A stretch of 64,000 nucleotides of DNA from Dactylosporangium aurantiacum (lineage in GTDB: Bacteria; Actinomycetota; Actinomycetes; Mycobacteriales; Micromonosporaceae), in assembly GCF_000716715.1 (NCBI RefSeq), contig NZ_JNYJ01000009.1, positions 1 to 64,000 of the forward strand, in the 5' to 3' direction. Numbering within the stretch: position 1 is the first letter of the stretch; every line of letters begins with the position of its first letter. The notes beneath the pieces were generated by a model. That model was not told where the DNA came from, searched no databases, and was given only the letters and a program-made list of their open reading frames with translations. A program made the position numbers and the translations under genes. Of the stretch, positions 9,020-17,060 are shown piece by piece.

Positions 9020-9466
9020 GTGCCGGAGTCCGACGACAACGACCAGGAGGCCCGGTTCACGACGGTGACCGGTGGAATGCCGGAGCGGCGCGGACCGTTG
9101 CACCTCCTTATGAACGACGTCATGGCTGAGTACCGCAGGGGAGTCCTCTACTTCGACGCCGGCGACCCGGTCGAGGCCGCGAAGATCCTCGCCACCGTGC
9201 TCGACGAGGAGCCGGGCAACGCGGAGGTGCGGCTGTGGCTGGCCCGCGCCTACTTCGCCTCGGCGCAGCTGCGCCGGGCCGAGACGCACCTGCGTGCCCT
9301 CGTGGACCGCGACCCGAGCGACCACTACGCCCATCACCTGCTCGGCCGCACCCTGGAGCGGCAGCACAAGCCCCGCGAGGCGCTGCCGTTCCTGCGCCTG
9401 GCCGCGGCGATGGCGACCGTCCCCGACTACGCCGACGCCGTCCGCCGCGTCGAGACCGCCTGCTGA
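9020..9466 (+). CDS. tetratricopeptide repeat protein
   Basis: 148 residues from GTG 9020; ATG 9077 or ATG 9110 are alternative starts. Two to three TPR helices-pairs are visible: Y-R-R-G-V-L-Y-F-D-A-G-D-P-V-E-A-A-K, then A-E-V-R-L-W-L-A-R-A-Y-F, then the Y-A-H-H-L-L-G-R-T-L-E-R unit. This compact single-domain TPR protein type is common in actinobacteria with unknown partners. Its 3' end runs into a GC-rich region with two hairpins between it and the convergent membrane-protein gene. Confidence 0.85.
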   Translation: MPESDDNDQEARFTTVTGGMPERRGPLHLLMNDVMAEYRRGVLYFDAGDPVEAAKILATVLDEEPGNAEVRLWLARAYFASAQLRRAETHLRALVDRDPSDHYAHHLLGRTLERQHKPREALPFLRLAAAMATVPDYADAVRRVETAC

Positions 9467-9507
9467 TCGCTGCCTGCCGCCTGCTGACCGCTGCCTGCCG
9501 GCCGCTG

Positions 9508-9534
9508 CCGGTGGCCACTGGCGCCGGCCACCGG
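9508..9534 (+). terminator. hairpin downstream of the TPR gene
   Basis: CCGGTGGCC (9508-9516) pairs with GGCCACCGG (9526-9534) across a 9-base loop. There is no T-run, as is common for actinobacterial terminators. Confidence 0.5.
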
Positions 9535-9622
9535 ACGCGGGCGGCTGGTCGCTGAGGGCTGGGCGCCGGCCGCTGGCGGCTGCCCGGTGACGACCGGCGG
9601 CCGGCCGGCGGCGGTCCGGGAC

Positions 9623-9645
9623 CCGGTGGTCGCTGTTTCCACCGG
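9623..9645 (-). terminator. hairpin downstream of the membrane-protein gene
   Basis: CCGGTGG (9623-9629) pairs with CCACCGG (9639-9645) around a 9-base loop. It sits 23 bases beyond the stop of the - strand gene. Its arm repeats the core of the neighbouring hairpin. The rest of 9467-9667 is Gly/Pro/Cys-coding-like GC-rich sequence with a 21-bp duplication; no gene is seen. Confidence 0.45.
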
Positions 9646-9667
9646 CGGCCCCGGGTCGCGTCGGTCG

Positions 9668-11032
9668 CTATCCGCGCTCCGGGCCGCCGGCGTCGGGCGA
9701 CGGGAGCGCGACGGTGGTCAGGGCGACCAGCACGAGCAGGGTGAGCGCGGCCAGGGTGGCGTCCTGCGACCCGTCGCGGCGGTCCTCGCGCGCCCGGTCC
9801 GGCGCCCATTCCCGCGGCCGCTGCGTCGAGCCGTCCCAACCGTCGTCCCATGCGCCGTCCAGCAGGTCGGCCGGCGACGCGGCACGGGCGCCCGGCGGGT
9901 GGACGAACGCCGGTGGCAGCCACGCGGGGCGGTCCGACGGCACCTCGCCGATCCCGCTGAGCGTCGCGATGTACAGGGTCTGCGCCGGCGGCGGTTCGGG
10001 GCTGAACCGGTGCTCCCCGGCCCGCGCCCTGGCGACCGGCACCGCGAGCAGCACGAGCAGCCCCGCGGCCAGCGCCGTGCCCCGGCGCGCCGTGCCCGGG
10101 CGGGCCGCCGGCCGGTGCAGGCTCCGGCCCGCGGCCACGGTGCCGGCGACCGCGGCCAGCAGCACCGGCACCGTGGCCAGCAGCAGCCCGGCCAGGTCCC
10201 GGGAACTGGTCAGCGGCAGCTTGCCGTACGGATCCGGGCGCCACATCGGCCCGGCCGCGACCGCGGTCACCAGCGCGGCGGCGGCCACGGTGCCGGCAGC
10301 CGCCAGCCGGGACCGCCACCACCCCGGATCCCGGGGCGGACGCGACCCGGTGACCGGCACGACCGCGTCCGGCCCCAGGACCCCGAGGTCGAGCACGGCC
10401 GGCCCCGGCCCGGGGTCGAGCCCGGCCGGGTCCCGCTTGGGGTCGAATCCGGCCGGGTCCCGCTCGGGGTCGAGCCCGGCCGGGTCCCGCTTGGGGTCGA
10501 GCCCGGCCGGGTCCCGCTTGGGGTCGAACCCGGCCGGGTCCCGCTCGGGGTCGAGCCAGGCCGGGTCAGCCGGCGGACCGGCGCCGGGCCCGGACTCGCG
10601 CAGGTCGAGGATGCCGGCGCGGCGCTCGGCGAACCACGACCGCAGCCGGGCCCGCAACCCGCCTCCGGCGCCGTGCTCCGGCAGCAGCGCGGCCGCCGAC
10701 AGGCCGAGGACCGCCGCGGTGAGCAGCGCCGCCTCGGCCCGGGCGGTGGTGCCGCCGGCGGGGGCCTCAGTGAGGAAGAACGGCCAGCCCAGCCCGCCGC
10801 CACGGAACTCGGTCACGGCCACCAGCCCGGTCACGGCCGCCAGCCCCGCCAGCAGGGCGAGGCGGCGCAGGGGGCCGGTCGATGCGCGGGCCGTGCCGGC
10901 GCCGGCGACCACGAGCAGCGCCGCGGCGGTCAGGGTCGCCGACCACGGTACCGGATGGTGAGTGAGCAGGCCCAGCACGTGCGCCGCCGCGAACGCCAGG
11001 ACCGACCAGCGTGACACCGCGTCGACCAGCAC
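9668..11032 (-). CDS. multi-pass membrane protein with a nine-residue tandem repeat
   Basis: About 454 residues from a GTG at 11032 (preceded by GGCAGG); an open frame extends to 11269 but its Pro/Arg-rich start looks non-coding. Four or five hydrophobic segments come first, then a soluble loop holding six copies of D-P-(K/E)-R-D-P-A-G-(L/F), then more membrane segments. The C-terminal region includes an extracytoplasmic stretch ending in another hydrophobic helix. I do not recognise a family. It lies 193 bases downstream of the histidine kinase, in the same direction. Confidence 0.65.
   Translation of the reverse strand: MLVDAVSRWSVLAFAAAHVLGLLTHHPVPWSATLTAAALLVVAGAGTARASTGPLRRLALLAGLAAVTGLVAVTEFRGGGLGWPFFLTEAPAGGTTARAEAALLTAAVLGLSAAALLPEHGAGGGLRARLRSWFAERRAGILDLRESGPGAGPPADPAWLDPERDPAGFDPKRDPAGLDPKRDPAGLDPERDPAGFDPKRDPAGLDPGPGPAVLDLGVLGPDAVVPVTGSRPPRDPGWWRSRLAAAGTVAAAALVTAVAAGPMWRPDPYGKLPLTSSRDLAGLLLATVPVLLAAVAGTVAAGRSLHRPAARPGTARRGTALAAGLLVLLAVPVARARAGEHRFSPEPPPAQTLYIATLSGIGEVPSDRPAWLPPAFVHPPGARAASPADLLDGAWDDGWDGSTQRPREWAPDRAREDRRDGSQDATLAALTLLVLVALTTVALPSPDAGGPERG
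10412..10567. repeat. 27-bp in-frame minisatellite
   Basis: About six copies of a 27-bp unit (GGGGTCGAGCCCGGCCGGGT plus CCCGCTT, with single-base variants), encoding the D-P-K-R-D-P-A-G-L repeat on the - strand. No copy breaks the frame. Confidence 0.9.
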
Positions 11033-11109
11033 GCCGGCGATCCTGCCACCGTGCCGTGGCGGTCGTTGTCGGCCGACCGGCTCGTGTCCGCCCGGCCGCG
11101 CTCCTACCC

Positions 11110-11162
11110 GTGCCGGGAGCGGGGCCCGTGCCGGGAGCGGGGCCCGTGCCGGGAGCGGGGCG
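11110..11162. repeat. 18-bp tandem repeat, three copies
   Basis: GTGCCGGGAGCGGGGCCC at 11110-11127 and 11128-11145, with a third nearly complete copy at 11146-11162. It lies in the 193-base gap between the histidine kinase and the membrane-protein gene, where I see no gene. Confidence 0.9.
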
Positions 11163-11225
11163 TCGCCCGCATGGTGCCGCTGAACGCCGAGCCGACCTCG
11201 TCCGACGCCGCGCGGGTCCGCACGG

Positions 11226-12935
11226 TCACGCCGGCCTGACCGCGCGGCCCGTCCCGGTGGCCACGCCACGCCCCGGCTCGGGCCCGCGGGTGGGCAGCGT
11301 CCAGCGGAACGTGGAACCCTCCCCGACGGTGCTCTCCACGACCAGGTCGCCGCCGTGGTCGCGCACGATCTGCCGGGCGATGGTCAGCCCCAGGCCGCTG
11401 CCGCCGGTGGCCCGGTCCCGGGCCGGGTCGGCCCGCCAGAACCGCTGGAACACGAACGGCAGGTCGTCCGGGGCGATGCCGCAGCCGGTGTCGCGGACCT
11501 CGACCACGACCGCGTCCGCCTCCGGGAACGCCCGCAGGGTCACCAGGCCGCCGCGGTCGGTGTACCTGATGGCGTTGCCGATCAGGTTGCCCAGCACCTG
11601 CCGGAGCCGGTCATGGTCGGCGTGCACGGGCAGCGGCCCGGCGGTCTCCGCGGTCAGCCGCACCCCGGCGGCCTCCGCGACGGCCAGGTGCGCGACCCGC
11701 GCCGTGTCGACGAGGTCCGCCACGTCGAAGTCGCTGCGGCGGTACGTCAGGTGCCCGGCCTCGGCGAGCGTCAGGTCCTGCAGATCGTCGAGGATCCGCC
11801 GCTGCAGCACCGCCTCATCGTGCAGCGAGCCGAACAGCTCCCGGCTCGGCGCGACCAGGCCGTCCTGCAGCGCCTCCAGGTACCCGAGCAGGTTCGACAG
11901 CGGCGTGCGCAGCTCGTGCGCGACGCTGGCGACGAGGCGGCGCTGCGCCTGCTCCGCGGCCTGCAACGCCGACGCCATCCGGTTGAACGACTCCGACAGC
12001 TGCCCCAGCTCGTCCCGGCCGGCGGCGGGCACCCGGGTGTCGAGGTGCCCGTCGGCGAGGCGCCGGGACGCGGCGGTGAGGTCGCGCACCGGGCGGCTCA
12101 CCTGCCGGGCGATGACCGCCGTGCCCAGCACGACCAGCAGCAGGACCCCGCCGCCGGCGGCGAGGCCGGGCCGGCCGATGAGGCTCGCCGCGCCCTGGTC
12201 GACGGCGCCCAGGTACAGCTGCAACGGCTCCGGCGCGAACGAGGAGACCCGCTCCCCGAACGCCTTCGTCAGGCACGCCGCCGGGCGCTGCTCGCCGCGG
12301 CAGCCGACCACGAACGCCGTGTCGCCCTCCTGCTCGACGGCGTTGCTGTCCCTGACCTGCTGGCCGCAGCCGAAGTCGTCGCCGGTGCCGTTGACGACCG
12401 GGATGCCGTACCGGTTGACGGTCGTCGCCGGCGGTGCCAGGCGCTGGTCGGTGAGGCAGCGGGCGAACAGGACGGTCTGGCGGAACTCGATGATGCTCTG
12501 CAGCGTCACCGCCTCCAGCCGGTAGCCGATCTTCGCCTCGAGCTCCGGCGACGGCCGCTCGTCGGCCTCGCCGGGCGGGAACGTCAGCGTCGGGCGCGGG
12601 TCGATGAGCGCCGGCTGGCTGACCACCGGCCGGGCGCTGCGCCCGGCCATGTGGTCGGTGTCGACGGTCACCTGGCCGTAGAGGTTCGTCAGCCGGATCC
12701 GCTGCTGGTTGGCGGTCGAGACCCGCTGGACCACCTTGTCGATCCCGGCCCAGGTGCCGTGGCGCTGCGCGTACTCGCGGAACGTCTCGACGGTGGTGAC
12801 CTCGTTGCGGGTCGCGGTCTGCTGCGACTCGGCGATCTGCCGGGCGGTGAGCCGGACGCTGAGCCACGCGGTGACCCCGATCGCGGTCACCGCCACCAGC
12901 AGCACCAACCCGAACACCCGCAGCCGGAAGCTCAT
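11226..12935 (-). CDS. membrane sensor histidine kinase (HAMP, HisKA, HATPase)
   Basis: 569 residues from ATG 12935 (M-S-F-R-L-R-V-F). Order: an N-terminal membrane helix, an extracytoplasmic sensor with several cysteines, a second membrane helix, a HAMP linker (R-P-V-R-D-L-T-A-A-S-R-R-L-A-D-G), a HisKA with S-V-A-H-E-L-R-T-P-L, and an ATP-binding domain (N-box G-N-A-I-R-Y-T, G1 D-T-G-C-G-I, G2 G-S-G-L-G-L-T-I). The start lies two bases after the stop of an OmpR-type regulator tail (12938-12985), so it once followed its regulator in an operon. That partner and its promoter are missing here, making the gene an orphan. Confidence 0.92.
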   Translation of the reverse strand: MSFRLRVFGLVLLVAVTAIGVTAWLSVRLTARQIAESQQTATRNEVTTVETFREYAQRHGTWAGIDKVVQRVSTANQQRIRLTNLYGQVTVDTDHMAGRSARPVVSQPALIDPRPTLTFPPGEADERPSPELEAKIGYRLEAVTLQSIIEFRQTVLFARCLTDQRLAPPATTVNRYGIPVVNGTGDDFGCGQQVRDSNAVEQEGDTAFVVGCRGEQRPAACLTKAFGERVSSFAPEPLQLYLGAVDQGAASLIGRPGLAAGGGVLLLVVLGTAVIARQVSRPVRDLTAASRRLADGHLDTRVPAAGRDELGQLSESFNRMASALQAAEQAQRRLVASVAHELRTPLSNLLGYLEALQDGLVAPSRELFGSLHDEAVLQRRILDDLQDLTLAEAGHLTYRRSDFDVADLVDTARVAHLAVAEAAGVRLTAETAGPLPVHADHDRLRQVLGNLIGNAIRYTDRGGLVTLRAFPEADAVVVEVRDTGCGIAPDDLPFVFQRFWRADPARDRATGGSGLGLTIARQIVRDHGGDLVVESTVGEGSTFRWTLPTRGPEPGRGVATGTGRAVRPA

Positions 12936-12937
12936 GC

Positions 12938-12985
12938 TTACCCCTCGCTGAGCCGGTAGCCGCGCCCGTACACGGTCTGGACGTC
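12938..12985 (-). pseudogene. OmpR-family response regulator, C-terminal remnant
   Basis: The - strand frame ending at TAA 12938-12940 reads D-V-Q-T-V-Y-G-R-G-Y-R-L-S-E-G. This is the hallmark wing and end of OmpR/PhoB winged-helix regulators. Only about 15 residues remain; immediately to the right the sequence becomes asparagine synthase on the other strand. The two-base spacing to the kinase start is what an intact two-component operon would show, so the truncation is secondary. Confidence 0.8.
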
Positions 12986-13002
12986 TCGCCGCCGGGCACA
13001 CG

Positions 13003-14238
13003 ATGACCTGGACACCGGGGTGCCCGCCGCGGGAGGAGGCGTACTTCCGGCACGCGCTGCGGCCCCTGGCGCGCCCCGCCGAGGACGCGATCGCCGCCGT
13101 GCGCGACGCGCTGCGCGACAGCGTCCACGCCCACCTGCAGTCCGAGGTGCCGCTCGGCGCGTTCCTGTCCAGCGGCATCGACTCGACCGCCGTCGTGGCG
13201 CTCGCCCGGGAGCTGCGTCCGGGGATCCGCACGTACACGGTCGGCTTCGACGACGAGCGGTACAGCGAGATCGAGGCGGCGACGCAGACCGCGGCGGCCC
13301 TCGGGGTCGGCCTGACCGCGACCCTCGTCCACGACGACGACGTGATCGCCGCACTGCCGCGCATCGTGTGGCACCTCGACGATCCCATCGCCGACCCGGC
13401 GATCGTGCCGCTGTGGTTCCTGGCCCGCACCGCCGCCCGCGACGTCACGGTCGTGCTGTCCGGGGAGGGCGCCGACGAGCTGTTCGCCGGGTACGAGATC
13501 TACCGCGAGCCGGCCGCGCTCGCCGGTGTGGGCCGGCTGCCGGCGTCGCTGCGCCGCGGCCTGCGGGCCGTGTCGGCGGTCATGCCGGAGGGCGTGCGCG
13601 GCAAGAGCTTCCTGGACCGGGCCACCACCCCGATCGAGGAGCGCTACTACGGCAACGCCCGCATCTTCGGGCCGGCCGAGAAGGCCCGGCTGATGCGCGC
13701 CCCCGCGCAGCCGCACACGGCGGTGACGGCACCGCTGTACACGGCGGCGGCGGACCTCGACGACGTGGCCACCATGCAGTACGTCGACCTGCACACGTGG
13801 CTGCCCGGCGACATCCTCACCAAGGCCGACCGGATGTCGATGGCACACTCCCTGGAGCTGCGGGTACCGTTCCTGGACCGGGCCGTCTACGCCGCCGCCG
13901 CGTCGCTGCCGACGTCGCTGAAGGTGGCCCGCACCACGAAGTACGCGCTGCGCGAGGCGATGCGCGGCATCGTGCCCGATGCGGTCGTCGACCGTCGCAA
14001 GCTCGGCTTCCCCACCCCGACCCGGGTGTGGCTGCGCGGCGACGTCGGCGCCTGGGCCGGCGACGTCTTCGCCGACGCGGGCGTGGACCACCTGCTCGAC
14101 CTCGGGCACGTCCAGCGGCTCCTGGCCGCCCACCGCCGCGGCGACGCCGACCACTCCCGCAAGATCTGGACCGTGCTGATGTTCTGTCTCTGGTACGCCC
14201 AGCAGACCACCCCCCGCCCGGTGCCGGCCCGTCCCTGA
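13003..14238 (+). CDS. asparagine synthase (glutamine-hydrolysing), 5'-truncated
   Basis: 411 residues from an internal ATG. The synthetase domain is complete: P-loop L-S-S-G-I-D-S-T-A near residue 55, the L-S-G-E-G-A-D-E-L-F-A-G-Y motif, and D-R-M-S-M-A-H-S-L-E-L-R-V-P-F. Family members are 600-650 residues with an N-terminal glutamine amidotransferase (Ntn) domain starting at Cys2, and that domain is absent. The frame remains homologous upstream of the ATG (A-G-H-T-M-T-W, 12991-13011), so this is a cut gene and not a short form. It is probably non-functional or ammonia-dependent at best. Confidence 0.88.
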   Translation: MTWTPGCPPREEAYFRHALRPLARPAEDAIAAVRDALRDSVHAHLQSEVPLGAFLSSGIDSTAVVALARELRPGIRTYTVGFDDERYSEIEAATQTAAALGVGLTATLVHDDDVIAALPRIVWHLDDPIADPAIVPLWFLARTAARDVTVVLSGEGADELFAGYEIYREPAALAGVGRLPASLRRGLRAVSAVMPEGVRGKSFLDRATTPIEERYYGNARIFGPAEKARLMRAPAQPHTAVTAPLYTAAADLDDVATMQYVDLHTWLPGDILTKADRMSMAHSLELRVPFLDRAVYAAAASLPTSLKVARTTKYALREAMRGIVPDAVVDRRKLGFPTPTRVWLRGDVGAWAGDVFADAGVDHLLDLGHVQRLLAAHRRGDADHSRKIWTVLMFCLWYAQQTTPRPVPARP

Positions 14239-14518
14239 GCGGTTGTTCGGCTGCGCGGGGACAGCACCGCGCCGGCGAGCGACGCCAGGCGGTCGGTGTG
14301 CGGGTGGGGCATGGCCGGCCGGCTGCGCACCCAGGACCCGGCGGCCGGCGGCCGGCGTGCCGCTGCGCTCCGCGCTCGTCGTGCCCGTCCGCAGCGGCGA
14401 GGGCCGGCCCCTGGCAGGAGGCCGGCCCGCGCCGACGGTCAGGTGCCTCAGAGCCCGTCGGGGCCGCTGACGAACCTGGCGGTCGGTGGGGGGCCGTGGT
14501 GCCGGTGGCCAGGTAGCC
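14239..14518. other. gap without a recognisable gene
   Basis: 280 bases between the convergent asnB fragment and the LamG/FG-GAP fragment. GC-rich, with Gly/Arg/Pro-coding-like frames on both strands. No motif, RNA gene or clear terminator is seen. Confidence 0.5.
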
Positions 14519-15157
14519 CTACAGGGTGAACTGCTGCCCGGCCGGTGTCGTGCGGATCGCCAGCAGGTCCGTGTCGGTGTCGCCGTCGACGTTGCCGGTG
14601 ACGAAGGACCGGTCTGCCCAGCTGTTCATGGCCGTGGCGCAGCCGGTGCACGTGGTCGAGTCCATCCACAGTGACGGGGCGGCCGGGCCGCTCCGGCCGT
14701 TCGACGTCCACTGCCAGAGGCGGCGGCCCGAGCCCGCGTCGTAGTAGGCCACGACGTCGGCCTTGCCGTCGCCGCCGAAGTCGGCCACGCGGTTGGTGAC
14801 GCGGCGCGGGTCCGCGTTCGTCGCGGAGGGTCCCAGGCCGTACCACTGCGCCGGCGGCAGCAGACCGGAATCCGTGCCGGCGAGCGTGAAGATGTGGAAG
14901 CCGACCGGTCCGTCCTCGCGCATGAAGACCTGGTCTGCCTTGCCGTCGCCGGTGAAGTCCCCGCTGATCTCCTGGTTGTTGAGGGCGCCGGTGTGGACCA
15001 TCACCTCGTCGATGTCGCCGTAGAGAAAGTCGACCTGGTTGCCGGTGGTCATGCCACGGCCGATCGCCAGCGGCCCGGTCGCGTTCCACATCGCGGCGGG
15101 CATGATCTTGCTGCCCTGCAGTGCACCGTCGACCCACAGGCCGAAGACGACCCGGTA
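14519..15157 (-). pseudogene. LamG / FG-GAP (VCBS) repeat protein, 5'-truncated
   Basis: The frame opens after a TAG at 15158-15160 and begins mid-domain: V-V-F-G-L-W-V-D-G-A-L-Q-G, then Y-G-D-I-D-E-V. That is the end of a LamG/concanavalin-like domain. Two FG-GAP/VCBS-like units follow (G-D-F-T-G-D-G-K-A-D-Q-V and A-D-F-G-G-D-G-K-A-D-V-V, then G-N-V-D-G-D-T-D-T-D-L), with Asp-rich calcium-binding loops. An internal ATG at 15103 would give 194 residues. Intact relatives are large secreted proteins, often with RHS repeats. The 5' part is lost at the 15155 junction. Confidence 0.75.
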
Positions 15158-15667
15158 CTACAGCCATGGCCTTGCGGTCGTCGCGGTCCGTGACAGCACT
15201 GGTCTCACCTGGTCGTGCTCGGACCACCTCGGTACGGCGAACCTCGCGATCAAGGAGAGCACCCAGCAGTACTCCGTCCGTCGCTCAACTCCGTTCGGCG
15301 GACGACGGGGCACCCGACCCGCCAGCTGGCCGACGACCAAGGGATACCTCGGCGGCGAGGAAGACTCGGCTGCATCGACGGCGATGTCATCGGCTGCATC
15401 AGCCTGGCCAGCAACGTCATTCCCTGGGCCAAGGTCGCCAAAATCCCCAAGATCGCCGGCGCGATCAAGAAGGCCTACAAGGCATGGAACGCCTTCAAGG
15501 AGAAGCTGGCCTGGGCGAAGGGCATCCTCAAGAAGGCCGACGACGCGGCCACAGCGGACGACGCGGGCGAGGCCGTGGCGGACGCGGGCAAGGCTGATGC
15601 CGGCTGCAACAGCCTGTTGCCCGGCACGCCCGTCCTGATGGCGTCTCGGCCGGAAGTGGGAAGGTAG
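15153..15667 (+). pseudogene. RHS-repeat core and pretoxin-HINT start, truncated at both ends
   Basis: In one frame (15153 to about 15365) the sequence reads R-Y-Y-S-H-G, then S-D-H-L-G-T-A, then R-R-S-T-P-F-G and K-G-Y-L-G-G-E-E-D. This is the end of the RHS-associated core just before the usual H-L-G-A-R-x-Y-D motif. That motif is missing; the frame shifts, and a second frame continues to 15667 with an amphipathic helical stretch (I-A-G-A-I-K-K-A-Y-K-A-W). It ends C-N-S-L-L-P-G-T-P-V-L-M-A, the start of a pretoxin HINT autoprocessing domain. So this is the skeleton of a polymorphic toxin gene lacking shell, core cleavage site, most of HINT and the toxin. Confidence 0.75.
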
Positions 15668-15757
15668 GTATGACACAGGTACTGGTCGCGGTGGCGGACG
15701 GCCGGACGGTCACTACGCCACCGTCGACAGCTGACGACCGGTCCGGACGGGGTCGAG

Positions 15758-16369
15758 GTGGTGCGGGACGTGCGGCACGTGCAGGACGTCCGGGCGCTGC
15801 CGGACGACGGCGGCACCCGGTGGGTGGCCGGCGTCGTGACGAGCCGGCAGGGCTGCCTCGTGCTCGGCCGCACCGGCGGCACCCGGCTGCGGGTGGCCGG
15901 GGCGGCGTTCGTGGCCGGTTGGGCGGACGGTTCGCTGCTGGTCGCCGACCGTACGGGCACCGCCCGCCGGCTGGCTCGCGACGGCTCGCCGCTGTGGCAG
16001 GTGCCGTTGCGGAGTTTCGCGGTGCTCGACGCCGCAGTGGACGAGGGCGCGCTGGTGAGCGTCGCGTCGGGGCGGCTGCTGTACGTCGGTGCGGACGGCG
16101 TGGTCGCCTGGAGTGCGGCGGCGCCGGAACGTGAGTCGATCCCCAAGGTGCGAGCAGTCGGCGACGGCTGGGTCTGCCTGAGCACCGCGTCGTCCCGAAG
16201 GACGGTGCCGACGGTGTGGCGGGTCGGTCGCGCCGGCGAGCTGACGCCGGTCGCCGAAGTGCCCGCCCCGCCCGACACGTGGCTCGGCTTCGTCGGCGGT
16301 GGCCGGTACCTGCTGGGCCGGGACGGCGGGACGGTCGACCTCGGCGCCGGGCAACGCGTGGCAGGGTAA
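15758..16369 (+). CDS. beta-propeller-like protein of unknown function
   Basis: 203 residues from GTG 15758. Repeating blade-like stretches (W-V-A-G-V-V-T-S-R-Q-G, then F-V-A-G-W-A-D-G-S-L-L-V-A-D, then R-L-L-Y-V-G-A-D-G-V-V-A-W) suggest a PQQ/WD-like partial propeller. Coding similarity seems to begin earlier, at ATG 15670 (M-T-Q-V-L-V-A-V-A-D-G-R), but in another frame. The gene may therefore have an N-terminal frameshift next to the RHS remnant. It ends four bases before the DUF1877 gene, which suggests co-transcription. No catalytic motif seen. Confidence 0.6.
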   Translation: MVRDVRHVQDVRALPDDGGTRWVAGVVTSRQGCLVLGRTGGTRLRVAGAAFVAGWADGSLLVADRTGTARRLARDGSPLWQVPLRSFAVLDAAVDEGALVSVASGRLLYVGADGVVAWSAAAPERESIPKVRAVGDGWVCLSTASSRRTVPTVWRVGRAGELTPVAEVPAPPDTWLGFVGGGRYLLGRDGGTVDLGAGQRVAG

Positions 16370-16373
16370 CGCC

Positions 16374-16877
16374 ATGGGGATGGATCTGATCGGGCGGCGG
16401 TTGTCGGCGGGTGAGCTGCGGGCGGTCCTGGCCGACCCGGCGGCGGTGGACGAGCTGCTCTATGGCGACCTCGACGACGACGAGGCCGACATGCCCGAGC
16501 CGGAGCTCGACCTCGACAGGTCCTGGCACGTCGTGCACTTCCTGCTCACCGGCACCGCCTGGGAGGTCACGCAAGGCGCCGGGGAGGCGGTCCTCGGCGG
16601 TGTCGAGATCGGTGAGGACGGCGGCTACGGCCCCGCCCGGCTCCTCGACGCCGCCACGGTGCGCCGGATCGCCGCCGCCCTCGACACGCTGGACGTCGAC
16701 GCCCTGTGCGCCCGCTTCGACCCGGCCGCGATGACCGCCGCCGACCTCTACCCGGACACCCTGCGGCTCGGCCCGGGCGACGTCAGGTCGTTCCTGGACC
16801 CGTACCTCGCCGACCTGCGCCGCTTCTATGCCACCGCCGCCACCAACGGCGAAGCGGTCCTCCTCGCGATCACCTGA
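16374..16877 (+). CDS. DUF1877 family protein (YfbM-like)
   Basis: 167 residues from ATG 16374 (M-G-M-D-L-I-G-R-R-L). Acidic and soluble, with the family's typical middle H-V-V-H-F-L-L-T-G-T-A-W and G-G-V-E-I-G-E-D-G-G-Y-G-P-A-R-L. The C-terminal Y-L-A-D-L-R-R-F-Y block also fits. DUF1877 proteins have no known reaction; in some genomes they occur near polymorphic toxin loci as candidate immunity-type proteins. The nearby RHS/HINT remnant makes that worth noting, as an inference only. Confidence 0.85.
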   Translation: MGMDLIGRRLSAGELRAVLADPAAVDELLYGDLDDDEADMPEPELDLDRSWHVVHFLLTGTAWEVTQGAGEAVLGGVEIGEDGGYGPARLLDAATVRRIAAALDTLDVDALCARFDPAAMTAADLYPDTLRLGPGDVRSFLDPYLADLRRFYATAATNGEAVLLAIT

Positions 16878-17060
16878 CCCGGGATGCGCACCCGCGTCGA
16901 CCGGTCCCCGGAGGCATCGCGCTGGCCGGCTTTTGACGGCGGGCCGGCGCCCCGGCGGCGAGCGCCGGACCTGACCGGCGCACCGGGCGGACCGTGGCGA
17001 TGATCACTTCGGGGTGAGTGTCGGGGGTGGCGCGGGGGCGGCGGGTGGAGGCTGGAAGCC

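Noticed and set aside
11815..14154. 779-residue - strand open frame over the histidine kinase and asnB
   Set aside because: It crosses both real genes in a different frame and spans the 12985 junction; composition is shadow-like.
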